The notes under the pieces: model-generated
The model's database searches: none
What the model was told of the DNA's origin: nothing
Seen by the model: only the letters and a program-made list of their open reading frames with translations
Assembly: GCA_029378245.1 (NCBI GenBank)
Contig: JARKIF010000135.1
Coordinates: 1 to 64,000, forward strand
From: Roridomyces roridus
Lineage: Eukaryota > Basidiomycota > Agaricomycetes > Agaricales > Mycenaceae
Reading direction: 5' to 3'
DNA length: 64,000 nucleotides
Program-made: the position numbers and the translations under genes
Part shown: positions 31,939 to 43,302 of the stretch, one piece after another
How the letters are laid out: each line of letters starts with the position of its first letter
Numbering within the stretch: position 1 is the stretch's first letter

Positions 31939-31986
31939 AGCCCGTTCGATTCGGGTTTGGGGCCTGTTTCGCCGGCGCTTTGTTTT
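31939..31986 (+). repeat. tRNA-arm-like unit
   Basis: CCCG-TTCGATT-CGGG core followed by GTTTGGGGCCTG and TTTT near 31983. Confidence 0.45.
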
Positions 31987-32439
31987 GAATTCGCTGCACA
32001 AACAATTCAAGTTTCTTTCCCGCACCGAAGCAAATGCAGGTGTTTGTGAGTGACAAGTGTGAGGTAATTCTCATAGCATCGTCACTGGAAGAAATTTTGG
32101 ACGTCGGATGTTACCTGGAAGCTGGGGTTTATAGACCAGTGAGAACAGAAAGGCATTTTGATGAACACATAAAGTAGAAACTAAGCCTGTCGGTGCTCGG
32201 AGCACACCTCTCACAATTAATTCAGGACTCTGGGCAATTGGCAAGCAGGATACCTCGTTGGACTCGGGGATCAGGCATATCTCGGCGTCTGAGAGGAATC
32301 TTTTGCGACCACCCAAGAAGCAAGCGCAACACGTACGCGTTCGCAACTTGCAAGATGACAAGTCCATATACTAGAGAGCGTGAAAAAGCCGATCCATTTT
32401 GAGTGTAAACTGATATATCACGATAAGAGAATAAAACGG

Positions 32440-33106
32440 TCACAAGAGACTCTTCAGATTTGGAGTGGGTGTCTGCAGTTGGGCGGAGGATAATCTCTCC
32501 GCGCGGCGTTGTTCCGCGACGTCCTTCACGCGCTTGAGGTCACTAGAAGTAACATGTAGGCGAATGCAGGAAAGGTACGAGAAACTCACCCAAAACGGAC
32601 AGGGCGGTACACGATATCGTCCACGACCTCCCTAAATCTGTCCAACTCGTGCTTAAGTCCATTAGCTGCCTCGAAATCAGAAACCGTTGCATCTCCCAGA
32701 AACTTATGAGAACTTGCCATGGTAACCCACGAGAAACTCATCCCTCCCCTGTGCACGTATAGCATTTGCCGCATCGGTGCCCGTCATGGATGGCCTGAAT
32801 TCGCTCAGATAGACCAAGTCGTACGTGTGCGGCTCGCTCCGGAGTACCCTGTCTACAGCCTCTTGCGCAGTCTCGGCGATGTGTACCTCGCAGCCCCACT
32901 TCCTTCCAAACATCCTGTAGACACGAATTCAGTCGGGTCCAATGGTAACTCGGTTAGGCCACGGACATGGAGTATAGCTTGCGACTGACGGCGTTGTCGT
33001 TGGCGATGAGAATGAGCAGCGGAGGCGGTGGAATGGACGTCTCAGACGCAGTGGGGGACGATGTCACGAGCACAGAGGTAGGGGCATTCTCGTTGCTGAC
33101 TTGCAT
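32440..33106 (-). CDS. degenerate response-regulator receiver-domain protein
   Basis: Exon 1 (32967-33106) encodes a short Ser/Pro-rich lead and LLILIANDNAVSRKLYSM. A 52-nt intron joins it to MFGRKWGCEVHIAETAQEAVDRVL and YDLVYLSEFRPSMTGTDAANA, the layout of a receiver (REC) domain. The last segments give VVDDIVYRPVRFGDLKRVKD and the stop at 32440-32442. The phospho-acceptor Asp expected in the LVYLSEF strand is replaced by Ser, and the conserved Lys of the usual KP pair is Arg, so phosphotransfer is unlikely. Only one of the usual acidic pair is seen (AND). Near 32726-32732 the reading frame must shift by one base (GGG run) to continue through SSHKFLGDATVSDFEAANG, which is either a lesion or a sequencing error. 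Confidence 0.7.
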
Positions 33107-33398
33107 CGTCGTGGTGTGGTGTGAAGAAGAAGTGGGAAGACGACGTCATTCACAGATACCGTCAATCACAAATATCAAACTCAATGCCAACGGAGATGCC
33201 GATGCACAGCGAGCCCGTTCCATTCGGGGAAGCCAAGAAAAAGCAGAAAAAGCTCATGAATTCAGCTCAAGAGTCAAGAATACAACAAGAAGTAGAACGG
33301 TCTACGGACAAAAAGGAACGACGGGTGCTTGAAGACCGAGCGCAAGTTCTGCCAGAACCGTCAGAATTGGGAGGGCCCACCAGGAGTCGATGACGGAG

Positions 33399-35057
33399 TC
33401 ACGTAAGATACCACCTATCAGACGAATCCCCCGCGGAGAAGCGCACAATCGCCTCCCTGCGAACGCGCAACTCTCGCAGACGTGCGGAGACAGCAGAGTC
33501 AATTTCCCGGCAGTGGCCTACCAAGCACTCGACCTCGCAGGTGAACGGGGGCGTATCTGTTGACGGCTGGACTGTCCGACGGGAGAGTACCAAGTCGAGA
33601 AAGACGCCGTCGTCAAACTTGAGACGGGAGTTACATTCCAGGGTTCGCAGATTCGGGATCAGCGGCTGCTGCTGCGATCCCACCGTGGTACCGAGCGTGA
33701 GTTTGGAGAGAAGGGAGTCGGTTATGAGATGATAGTCGACGCCGTAGGCCTTCTCCTCGCCACGAGGGATGGTCTGATGGTCCCCGATGGAGAGATGTTG
33801 TAAGGATGGCACGGCGGCCAGGCAGGCGAGGAGCTGGACGTCCGTGATGACTACCTTCTTCAATAGAAAGGATTCTAGAGTGGTCTGGAAGGAAGAGCGA
33901 TGGGCGCAAGCCATGAACCCAGTGTGCGGCCAATGGATCTGAGTGAGAGGATATTCCGTGGTGGAGAAGGATAGCTTGGAAAGATATGGGAGTGTGAGGG
34001 ATTTGAGGGTGTTGTTCAGGACGAGAATACAATGCTGGGGAGCGAAATACTCGGTGATCTCCATCGAGAGGTGCCTGATGTTCGACGTGGTAGTCGGTGG
34101 TTCAAAATTAAGCAGTTCGTCGGCATCGTCATTGTCCTCGTCCTCGTCGTGCAACAGGTTGGCGAGGAAGAATTCGATACCGAATGTTGTCCCATGCAGC
34201 ATGCGGGACATTAATTCGAGAGACCTGATCAGCGCCTCCGTTGTATGGAGGTTGGAACAGCAGATGGAGCGGAGCTGTTCCAAAGGCGGGATGGTGCATA
34301 CAGCGAGTACGTCGCCTGTGATACGCAAAACCCGTAATCTCGGCGCCGCCGCGAAGATATCCACCCGATTCTCATCGTCCAGGCCCAAGCAACAAATATC
34401 TAGTATTTGCAGGGAAGGTAGCTTTCCCACCACCGAAGATAGACGATGAAGGTCGGAAGAGAGAGGGCAAATGATTCGAACGTCCCTCCAGCGATCCGAT
34501 TGATTTGAAAGGAGAGAGAGTGCTCCAGGATCAGTCCCACAGATGCACAAATGCAAAGGGGCAGTTCCACTGCGTTCGAGAGAAAGCGACAGCGACATCA
34601 TTGCATTCTCCTGTCCGGCGTTCTGGTCGATCGCGATGGAGTCCCAGAGGGTTGGTGTTTCGGTGACTATGGTATACCACCTCGCACAGACGTGCGAGAG
34701 CCGGAGAAGAGGAACAATGGTGTCATCATACTTGATATCGGGTTTGAGAAGGGCGAAAACGCTCGTCAACACCTCCGGCGGCATGCGACGAATGGGGGAT
34801 AGAAGACTGCGACATTTGTGGAGATGGTGCTCCAGTGTCACGCGTTCCAAGGACGCTTGTTCCACCCGTGCTCGGAGTGCAGCGATGTCGTTTTCGCATC
34901 TCGAGATTTCATCATCGTATCGCTCCAACTCGTCGGACAACGAGGAAAGGGTGGCCTCCATGTTAGACGGTGGTTCAGAATAAGAACGCAGCAGGGCAAG
35001 AATATGCTCTGATTGTGCGGCGTCGGGCGTTTTTAGTTGTCCGCCAGGGCGGGACAT
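33399..35057 (-). CDS. F-box protein B1
   Basis: This intronless gene encodes 552 residues. The ATG at 35057 (MSRPGGQLKTPDAAQSEH) matches the start of paralogue B2. A coiled coil (LSDELERYDDEISRCENDI) is followed by the F-box core LSPIRRMPPEVLTSVF, LRLSHVCARWYTIVTETPTLW and a leucine-rich C-terminal half ending RLRELRVRREAIVRF. Just upstream, a 5'-leader segment running from GTGAGT to CCTAG is conserved with B2 and looks like a 5'-UTR intron. It is predicted to be a Skp1-binding adaptor of an SCF ubiquitin ligase. Sub-family B is related to A only through the F-box and general layout. Confidence 0.87.
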   Translation of the reverse strand: MSRPGGQLKTPDAAQSEHILALLRSYSEPPSNMEATLSSLSDELERYDDEISRCENDIAALRARVEQASLERVTLEHHLHKCRSLLSPIRRMPPEVLTSVFALLKPDIKYDDTIVPLLRLSHVCARWYTIVTETPTLWDSIAIDQNAGQENAMMSLSLSLERSGTAPLHLCICGTDPGALSLLSNQSDRWRDVRIICPLSSDLHRLSSVVGKLPSLQILDICCLGLDDENRVDIFAAAPRLRVLRITGDVLAVCTIPPLEQLRSICCSNLHTTEALIRSLELMSRMLHGTTFGIEFFLANLLHDEDEDNDDADELLNFEPPTTTSNIRHLSMEITEYFAPQHCILVLNNTLKSLTLPYLSKLSFSTTEYPLTQIHWPHTGFMACAHRSSFQTTLESFLLKKVVITDVQLLACLAAVPSLQHLSIGDHQTIPRGEEKAYGVDYHLITDSLLSKLTLGTTVGSQQQPLIPNLRTLECNSRLKFDDGVFLDLVLSRRTVQPSTDTPPFTCEVECLVGHCREIDSAVSARLRELRVRREAIVRFSAGDSSDRWYLT

Positions 35058-35380
35058 TTTCTCCGGAGACTTGGCTAGGCGCCGCGCGGTACGGTTAAAA
35101 GGAGTCTCAAACAGCCCGCTTGGCGACTCACATAGTGTCGGAACGTAGGCGCACCGGAGGGCAGAGGCGAGGCAACTCAGGCACTGAGTACTGAGGACGG
35201 GTGACGGATTGTCAAGGAAGTGGCACGTCACGCGTTTCTCTATCAACCATCATCATTTGATCATCAGCACTTTTTCACCCGAGCCACGACCAAGCCACGA
35301 CGGCAACACGACGCTCTTAGCCTCACTGTTAGGCAGAACTTTTCGAATTCCTAATCGCCACCAAATCGCCACGGCATCTG

Positions 35381-35950
35381 ATGACATTGACGACCGCCCA
35401 GCAACCGCCCAGCACCGCGTCAAACATCAGCCGCCTCTCGATGGAGATCGCCGAGCATTGCGTCCTCGGGCCACTGAACAACCCTCCAATCGCTCACCCT
35501 ACCAGACCTTTCCGAACTATCCTTCACATACGGATTTTCCCCTCTCACGTATCTATCGGCCCCACACAGGCTTCATTGCCTTGCCGGCCGCTCTTCCTTC
35601 CGGACCAGTTAAACCTGCGATGCCTTCTGTTGGAGGTAGTCATCACGGAGGTCAAACTTCTTGCCTGCTTGGCCGCCGTCCCGTCGTTACAGCGTCTTTC
35701 AGTTGCGGACCATCACGCCATTTCGAGTGCGATTGATGAAACCGGCGTCAACCAGCATCTCATAACCAACTCCCTCGCCTCCACTCCCATTGGGTCCCTA
35801 GTCTACATCACCGTCGACTGGGGCGCTGGCGCCGAATCTGCGAGCCCTGATGTGCCGCCCGGGCACTTCCGAGAGATCAACTCGGCCTCTCTGCACGTCT
35901 GCGAGAGTTGCACGTTCGGAAGGAGGCCACGATTGATTTACATGGTTTAG
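35381..35950 (+). pseudogene. F-box sub-family B relic (C-terminal half)
   Basis: The frame contains TASNISRLSMEIAEHCVL, VVITEVKLLACLAAVPSLQ, LSVADHHAIS and NQHLITNSL, clearly matching the C-terminal half of B1 and B2, including a final ESCTFGR remnant of the RELR segment. The F-box half is absent and intervening segments are scrambled or deleted. It lies about 320 bp from the start of B1, in divergent orientation. Confidence 0.75.
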
Positions 35951-36313
35951 AATCGTGAACCCTGCCTAGGTGAGTTGCCCACCAGTTCCTGAATCTTGCA
36001 ATGGATTCAAAAATCCGCATGCCCACTGACCAGCGCTTCCGCTTGTTTCAGGTACTCTAGGAACGTCGCACATGTCAGCCGATCCCCGCCCGTGCTCGTT
36101 TGATCTGCACGCGCCGTCTTCGCCGAGTTCACGGAGACATTATGGACTGCCCTCGATGCTGCCCTATCAGAAGATCGGTGCCGTCGTTTCAAGTTGCTTG
36201 GCGGTGCAGCGCCAGCAATCTGCAACCAAGTCTAACGTGTTCGATGCCCCTCCCAGAAGCGCGTGAGATACACGGCTGAAAGGTGATTCTCTCCTTCCTT
36301 GCTTGTTGCCGGC
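35951..36313. other. intergenic; nothing recognised
   Basis: No supported feature between the F-box relic and the hydrolase relic. Confidence 0.4.
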
Positions 36314-36964
36314 TCATATGTTATTCAATGTTAGAGAAAGCCCGCCAGGCTGGACTATGAGGGCGCCAGTGAAGACGATGCCGTCGAAATTCAAAATAGC
36401 TGAACCGGCGCTGTGGCCTACGGCGATGACCTTTTTGAAAGGCTGAACGTCGGAGACGATTGGCGTGCTTTTGAGGAGCCCGGCTATCTGGGACAAGGCG
36501 GACGAAATGGTCGGGTATTGACGTCCGACGCATTTAGTGGCCGTGAACTCAACCCGACACCAATCCAATCGACTGCAAGGGAGGGGATTCCACGGTCGCA
36601 CGCGAAGGCGGCGTACGAGTAGTTTCCCAACTCCTCGGTCGGTGGAGACCAGTATTGCTTATTGTAAGTGATTCCGTGGACGAGCAGCTGTACGACATCT
36701 AACATTGAATAATCAGACTTGCTCCCAGAGTGTAAGAGAGAAGGAATGACCGGAGGAGACCGCCTCTGGACGGCAGAAAACGCCAGAGATGTTGTACGTG
36801 TTTTCCAAACGACGTAGATCACTTGCATTAGATTTTAGCCCAGCAAATGCATCGAAGGGATCGATCGGAAGAAGGACATCGACTTCAACGGAGGTGAGTG
36901 TCGTCGAGCAAGAGCAGAGTGCAGCGACTCCTGAGAACAAGGAAGAGAAGAAGAAGAGGAGCAT
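36314..36964 (-). pseudogene. secreted alpha/beta-hydrolase relic
   Basis: An N-terminal signal peptide (MLLFFFSSLFSGVAALC) precedes a fragment with NTYNISGVFCRPE, VQLLVHGITYNKQYW (oxyanion strand), SLAVDWIGVGLSSRPLNASD and the nucleophile elbow VIAVGHSAGSAILNF. Between LNASDV and QYPTISSALSQ the frame shifts by one base. Sequence after the elbow is shortened, and the protein stops after VQPGGLSLTLNNI, lacking the C-terminal third with the catalytic His. It is an inactive copy of a secreted serine hydrolase common in fungi. Confidence 0.75.
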
Positions 36965-37389
36965 TTTGTTGAATGCCCACTGCTGCGGTGGCTATTTAAG
37001 AGAGAAAGAGTGGCTCTACTTCTGGCGTGGAAAGGACAGTGAAACGGGTATACGAGCGCGCCGACTTGGCCGACGTTATCTGACTGACGCCGTGTATATG
37101 AAACAATTGCAGAGAGGCCGGGGGAGAAAAGAAATAAATCCCACTCTCTGGCGCGAGACCTGTCACGGTGTAAGAATGAGTCCCCTGTGTCCCTTATCTT
37201 GGTCGGAGGTTGCCCGCGCCCTAGACGATGTTCAGCTAGAATACTCATTCTCTTTGTCTGCACCGAACCTCACATCCGCAAAGTTGTCCGGGATGTCCAA
37301 TCGCAAACCCTGAATGTCGGTCTGTACGGGTACCGATTACGATTCCTTTGGCCCGAGGATCTAGGGCGACAAATATCAAAGACAACGTA

Positions 37390-38056
37390 CGGTGCGGGGC
37401 CTAATCCGTATAATAGGGATAATAGGATCCTTCGCGTTCGCCCTGCCGCTGCCGATGCCGGTCAAATCCATGTTGGGGTTTCCTGCAGTGGGCATGGGCA
37501 TCTCGTCCAAGAGGTTGTTCCATTCTTTACGTGCGATAATACATTGAGACTAACCGTGGAGGAATCGAGGATCCCGATATACTTGATATAGGGACTCACG
37601 TTGAAATTAACGATACCGAATACAGGTTTCCCATCGAAAAGTCCCAAATGAATTGACCAAGTCCGAGGATCTGGGTGGGGAATCGACTGCAACGGGGAGA
37701 ATGGAATACATACAGCATGGTTTGCGCATGCTATAAATATGACACGCGAATGAATGCCTTCGAAACGGAGAGCGAACCTGGACAATGAGAAACACCGAAA
37801 CGTCCACAATAGCGTGATCTCCGTCTGCAGTGAATAAGATAACTTTTATCCGCGACAGAGTCCGTCTCCGTGTGGAAGCCTGTTTGATTTTTCCACTAAA
37901 CAACAGCCGAGTTGAATGAATTCGAAGTGAAAGGGAAAAGACCACGTAAGTACAAGGAAATTCACGAGAAAACCGGTGATGAACACGTCTGCTAGGGCAG
38001 TCGGTACTAGCCAGGCTGTAAATCCTACAAAAGACTTCCGCAATCGTCGACAACAT
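37390..38056 (-). pseudogene. DUF6534-like multi-pass membrane protein relic
   Basis: Pieces in order: FTAWLVPTALADVFITGFLVN; NQTGFHTETDSVADK; VILFTADGDHAIVDVSVFL; then GNLYSVSLIST; then KEWNNLLDEMPMPTAG. These match, in order, the last helices and tail of agaricomycete DUF6534 proteins. The pieces sit in different frames, with plausible short introns between some. One-base shifts after ADK and an apparent 8-nt insertion before the tail suggest decay. The N-terminal half was not found. Function of the family is unknown. Confidence 0.5.
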
Positions 38057-38216
38057 CCTTCACGCTTCCAGAAAACTGCCATCGTCCACATTCTCCACGC
38101 TTTGAGAAATGAAACGACAGCTAACGTCCGACTCGTCCAGGAAACTCGAAAGAGTGGGCTTGCCCCCTGAGGAAATCCCCTTTCAGACTCGACAGTGCAC
38201 GATTGGAAGAGGGAAC

Positions 38217-40218
38217 TCACAATTCAATCGACTGACACCCCCACTCAAACTCCTCCTCCCGCACATCGGTCAACGCCGGCAGATACTCCCTCACCTTCAC
38301 CCAAAGGCGACTATACTTCATCTCAACCAGATCCTGCTCCGTCTCATCCCCTTCCTCGCCCTCTACCCACCCCTCCTTGTCGCTCTGTATATCCGTGAGG
38401 TTGCAGAATATAGAGAGGTAGCGCGCTGTGGCAAGTGCATCCGAGATGGGGGAGTGCGCGACATTGAGGGAGGTGAGATTATTATGGAGGCGAACCGGGC
38501 GCTTCCGCGTGCGCAGATGAAGGGCCGTCACAGTGGCAGGTCGGGGAACGGACAACGCGTCAAAGTTGAGCTCGAGCTCGCGGAGGTAGCGGCAGTGCTC
38601 GCCGAGGGTGTACAGACTTGCGATGGTCATTGTCGGGAGGTGATTATGCCGCTCGCCCTTCAGTCGCAGGATCTCGATCTCGGGCCAAGTGCTGGCCAGC
38701 TCCGCCATGAACGCGTCGTCAAGATTGTAACCGTGGCTCGTCTCGATGGTGAGCTCGACAAGGTTGACAAAACGGGTCAGACTTCTCAGCGCGTGCCCCG
38801 GAAGTATCTCGCCGTGCTCCCCCTGGGCCCCGATTGACAGAGATATCTCGAGCGATTCGAAAGATTCCTGGGAACAGTGCTCGGAAAGTGCACCCAATAT
38901 CCCATCAACCAGAGGAGCCGTTGCTTCGGGAAGACTGATGCCCACGGAATTCACCGGCGGACGCGTCCATGAGCGGATGAACTCGGCAGCGGATTCTGGA
39001 CGAGCAAGCGGCGCGTTAAGTTGGACAGAAACGAGGTTGGGGAAAAGATCCTGGTCGTGTAGACTTGAGAGGGACACTGCCGGAATGGAATAGAGCTTGA
39101 GCGTTCGCAAGCTCGTAAGCGCCCCGAGATGCAACAGCGCAGGGAGGTCTGCAGATACAGTCTCCAGACGTTCCACACTTTGCAATCCACCAATAAATGT
39201 GGAAATGGAGCGATCCTCCGGGCCAGTGTCTGAGTTGGACTCGCCCCTATATGGTCGCTCCAAAGTCACGGCTTTCAGAGCTGGAAAGCGCCCCGTGATC
39301 TCTGGGAAAAGGGACGTGTGGGCCGTGTTGCACTTGAGCACAGAAATTCGGGGGCCTAGAAAGAGAGCGAGGTGCCTTGGGCGGATAGATTTTCGAGCGT
39401 ATAGGGAGCCGCACGAAAGGGACCGTAAATTGGGCAGAAGATATTGACCCGGTATGTCTGACTTCAGCAGAGCGCGGTAGACTTTGGACAAATCTTCCGT
39501 CAAAGCGGAGGGAATTTCAAGGGACCTGATGCGGCGGGAGTAATACAACAGTCGGTCCCAATCCGAGCCCACAACTGGGCGCCGGAAAACCTCGAATCAC
39601 ATCAGAACTGGGAAAGAAACAACTGCACATGAATAGCGTAGTCACCAAGACGGTCCCAGAACGCTGACCGTTCACCTCCCACAGATCGTCAGGCATGCAC
39701 TTGATGAGAGGCGCTAATCGAGTCTGGTGAGACCAAAGGATGTCCAGTGCATGTTCGTGGAAGATTCTCGTTCTGGCGAGCAACGCGAGCTGGTTTTTAC
39801 CTGTGCGGTATTGAGGATCAAGATGCGAGACTATCAGCTGTACAATCTCCGGGATACGCAGGCAGCGATGCATCTCCCCGGCTACCCGCTCTTCGTGGGC
39901 CTCGGAGGCTGCGGCCGTTGGTGACTCTGACCGCGCTGCGCTCAAACCACGTAGCATGTCGGGCACGAGCTCATCCAAAAATCCCAAGTCATCCGCGGTG
40001 AACAACTCCCGATTCTCCAGTTCCATATGAGCGACAAGTCTTGACGAAGAAACTTGGCAACGCACCTCTTGCGCCGCTTGAAAAAACTGCTGCACCTCGC
40101 TGACTTGGCGATCGATCCGAATATCGTCGCCAGCGTGATGGTCGACGACACGGCGGACGTTGCGGCAAACGATATTGAGCGCAGCGAGGAAACGGCTGTA
40201 CTTGACGTCGTTGGTCAT
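38217..40218 (-). CDS. F-box/LRR-like protein
   Basis: The first exon, from ATG 40218, carries an N-terminal helical region and then the F-box-like CLRIPEIVQLIVSHLD with ARTRIFHEHALDILWSHQT and MPDDLWE. A single intron (GTGAAC to about 39590) joins this to a long exon. It begins VVGSDWDRLLYYSRRIRSL and continues with leucine-rich repeats (LPNLRSLSCGSL, LTSLRTLKLYSIP, FVNLVELTIETS, EIEILRLKGER, YLRELELNFDAL), ending FEWGCQSIEL. This arrangement is the common agaricomycete F-box/LRR type, distinct from the A and B genes here. It is a presumed SCF substrate adaptor. The exact acceptor is uncertain. Confidence 0.8.
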
Positions 40219-40553
40219 GAAGGGCGGAAGAAAGAGGGATTTGATGCATCAACTGATCGACGTCGGCTGTTTCACTCCGAACAAAGGGAATTAAATCCAA
40301 ATTACTTAAATCATGCAGGGTTGCACCTTGGTAGCTATTGCTCGAACACACCTGCGTCTGGCTGAAGTTGCACCAAGCTTGCGAAGGCTCCAACTTGGAA
40401 TTAGGTGCCTTGTTTGCCTTGCCAGAATTTGGCAACTGCCAACATTTGACACGCGGCACAGGATCCCCGGGTCCGGTGAGCGCTGACTCGGTTGCAGGCT
40501 TCGTATAAGATCTGCTGCTGGCCACATCTGAATCATCTTCTGCCCTCCTGCTC

Positions 40554-41111
40554 ATGCACGCTGAAACCACGCGCCTGACTCTCCGCGACCTCGCTCTCTC
40601 CGATACTCCCAACATCTACGCCCTCGACTCAATCCCGGACAACGCGCGATACCAAACCTGGCCACCGCGCACACTGGAATCGGCAGATGAATTCGTGCAA
40701 GTGGCAGTCAGCTGCTCGGAGGAGTCGCCTCGCACGTTCGTCGAAATGGCCGTATCAGTTGCAACGGGCCCGAACAGTCCCGAAAAGGCCGAATTCATCG
40801 GCCGAGTCGGGGCGCACATCGACTCCAAAGAACAAACGGCGGAACTGTGGTTCTCCTTCATGCCCAACTCGCAGGGCAAGGGATACGCAACGGAAGCTGT
40901 CGGAGCCCTCATCGAACTGCTGCGCGCGGCACGGAAGCGGCACGAGGTGCCGCATTTCAACCGCCTGCTCATCGAATGTGATCCGAGGAATACGGCTTCG
41001 CGGAGGCTGGCGGAGCGAGCGAGTTTTGTGATGCAGAGCTGTACGGAAAGGGCTTTCGAGTGCAAGGGCGAGTGGGTGGGGAGCATGGTGTATGTACGGG
41101 ATGCCGATTGA
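40554..41111 (+). CDS. GNAT-family N-acetyltransferase (RimJ/RimL type)
   Basis: This intronless gene encodes 185 residues, full length for the Acetyltransf_3 type. ETTRLTLRDLALSDTPNIY is the characteristic N-terminal strand. FIGRVGAH and AELWFSFMPNSQGKGYATEA hold strand beta4 and the acetyl-CoA pyrophosphate loop (Q/R-x-x-G-x-G/A as QGKGYA). LLIECDPRNTASRRLAERA is the C-terminal helix pair. It acetylates an amino group of a protein or small molecule, and the substrate is not predictable. The stop is followed about 40 bp later by a tRNA-arm-like unit. Confidence 0.9.
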   Translation: MHAETTRLTLRDLALSDTPNIYALDSIPDNARYQTWPPRTLESADEFVQVAVSCSEESPRTFVEMAVSVATGPNSPEKAEFIGRVGAHIDSKEQTAELWFSFMPNSQGKGYATEAVGALIELLRAARKRHEVPHFNRLLIECDPRNTASRRLAERASFVMQSCTERAFECKGEWVGSMVYVRDAD

Positions 41112-41150
41112 ACTTCACAATGGATCCTTGGCTCTGCTGTGACGCGGAAC

Positions 41151-41192
41151 GCCCGTTCGACTCGGGGTCAGGCACTGCGTCCGTGACGTTTT
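41151..41192 (+). repeat. tRNA-arm-like unit with oligo-T
   Basis: GCCCG-TTCGACT-CGGGGTCAGGC with TTTT at 41189-41192. A weaker sibling (CCCCGTTCAACTCGG) lies at 41402-41416. The interval 41193-41686 is otherwise unassigned. Confidence 0.45.
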
Positions 41193-41686
41193 CCCAATAT
41201 TATTCTCTCGACGCTGAAAAGTTGGCGGACAACGACTTGGAAGTTGTTCGTCTGGGACCATTTTACTTAGCTCTCGGACCCAAGACTCCCTCCCGGATCA
41301 ACGTACATGGTTTCACAGCCGGTCAAACCCTTCAAGCAGCATGCTCTCCCTGCTGGGAGCACGCTGACTCAACTGTATCCTCTGCTCTCAGACGCGGGAA
41401 TCCCCGTTCAACTCGGTGTCGCGCCGTTTGTGTTCTTCTTTAAGGAAGCTTTTGCACGAAACTCAGAACTGGTTGCACAGATACTTACTTATCATCCTTC
41501 TGCGGCGCCGTCAATTCTCGACAACTTCCGGGCATTATATCATACACCTTCCAGCAACAAGAAAGAACGACAGACCAGCTTATTCTCTCTGCGTCAATAA
41601 ACAAGAAGACCGATACGCGCCTGCAAACGCTCTCAAAAATGCGCAATGGAACGTCTGTTTTTGACTCACCCAAGCAATAAAAAGAG

Positions 41687-43302
41687 TTAGTCCTCCGAGT
41701 TCCCTGAATATCCTGCAGAGAAGCACACAATGGCCTCCCTCCCCGCGCGCAACTCTCGCAAACGTGCAGAGACATCCACGTCAATCTCCCGGAAGTCCCC
41801 TGCCAACCACTCGACTAGACAGGTCAACGGTCTCGATGTTGGTTGAACTCGACGCGAGAGTACAAAGTCGAGAAAGACATTGTCGTCGAATTGAAGACGG
41901 GAGCGGAACGTCAGGGTTCGGAGATTCGGGATGAGCGCCTGAGCCGACAGTGATGCGGACCCAGGAACCAACGTGAGTTTGGAGAGGAGGGAGTTGGTGA
42001 TGAGATGATGGTCGACGCCGTGGTCCTTCTCCTCGCCATGAGAACCGGGAATGCTCTGATGGTCCCCGATGGAGAGATACTTCAAGGACGGAACGGCGGC
42101 CAAGCAGGCGAGGAGCTCGACCTCCGTGATGACCACCTCCTCCAACAGAAGGGATTCCAAGCTGGTCTGGAAAGAAGAGCGATGGGCGCAGGCCATGAAC
42201 CCAGCGTGTGGCCAGCAGATCCGATCGCGAGGAAATTCCCTGACGGAGAATGATAGCTTGGAAAGGTGTGGTAGTGTGAGGGATTTGAGGGTGTTGTTCA
42301 GCACGAGGGTGCAATGGTTTAGATCGAAATAGTCGACGATATTCATCGAGAGGTGGCTGATGTTGGACGTGGTGGTGGGCGGTTCATAAGCATCGAGTTC
42401 GTCATCGTTTTCGAGGACGAATTCCACACGGAACTTCACCCCATGCGGCATGTGGGACATGAATTCCAGAGCCTTCGTGCACTCCTCTGCTGTCTCGAGC
42501 CAGGAACAACAAATGGATTGGAGTTGGTCCAAAGGCGGGATGGCGCATACATCGAGCAATTGGACTGTGACGAGCAAATCTCGCAATCGCGGTGCAACTG
42601 CGAAGGTATCCACCCTGCTTGCATTGTCAAGGCAAAAGATGTCAAGTTTTCGCAGGGAAGGTAGTTTCCCTGCCACCGATGATAGACCATGAAAATCCGA
42701 AGAGCGTTCGAGGATGATTTCAACATCTCTCCAACGATCCGAGTGACTCGCAAGGACCGACAGTGCTCCGGGATCAGTACCCCAGATGTACAAAGCCAAA
42801 GGGGCAGTCCCACTCCGCTCGAGACAAAGGGACAGTAACGCCATTGTTTTCTCCTGGATCGCGTTTTCGCCCATCGCGATAAAGTCCCAGAGGATTGGTG
42901 TGCCCGTGATTATGGTATACCACCTCGCACAGACGTGGGAGAGCCGGAGGAGAGGAGTTATGGCTTGATCAAACAGATCGGGTTTGAAGAGCGCGAAGAT
43001 GGCCGTCAACACCTCTGGTGGCATCCGACGAATGGGGGATAGAAGGCTGCGGCATTTGCTGAGATGGTCCTCCAGTTTCGCGCGTTCAGAGGCCACGTCT
43101 CCAGGTGCCGAAATGTCGTTTCACATCTCGAAATTTCATCATCATAGCGCCCCAGCTCGTCGGACAAGGCAGAAATCGTAGCTGATATGTTGGACGGTGG
43201 TTCACAGTACGACCGCAACAAGGCAAGAATATGCTCTGACTGCGCGGTATCGGGGAGAAGTGGGGAAGCGACGAAGGGCTCTTGGGCTCGAGAGCGGGGC
43301 AT
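41687..43302 (-). pseudogene. F-box protein B2, frameshifted
   Basis: This is a paralogue of B1 with the same orientation and layout: LPDTAQSEHILALLRSYCEPP, coiled coil LSDELGRYDDEISRCE, F-box core LSPIRRMPPEVLTAIF and leucine-rich C-terminus ending RLRELRAGREAIVCF. At 43119-43121 a run of three A (minus strand) replaces four in B1, shifting the frame inside the coiled coil, and about 12 nt are missing next to it. The downstream frame stays open from an internal ATG (43096, MASERAKLEDH) through the F-box to the stop. A shortened protein is therefore possible. Confidence 0.82.

Larger units (their letters stand above)
31121..32439. other. intergenic with two tRNA-like units
   Basis: This probably includes the unresolved first exon of the membrane protein (31121 to about 31320). 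The units at 31727-31777 and 31939-31986 are listed separately. Nothing else was recognised. Confidence 0.45.
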
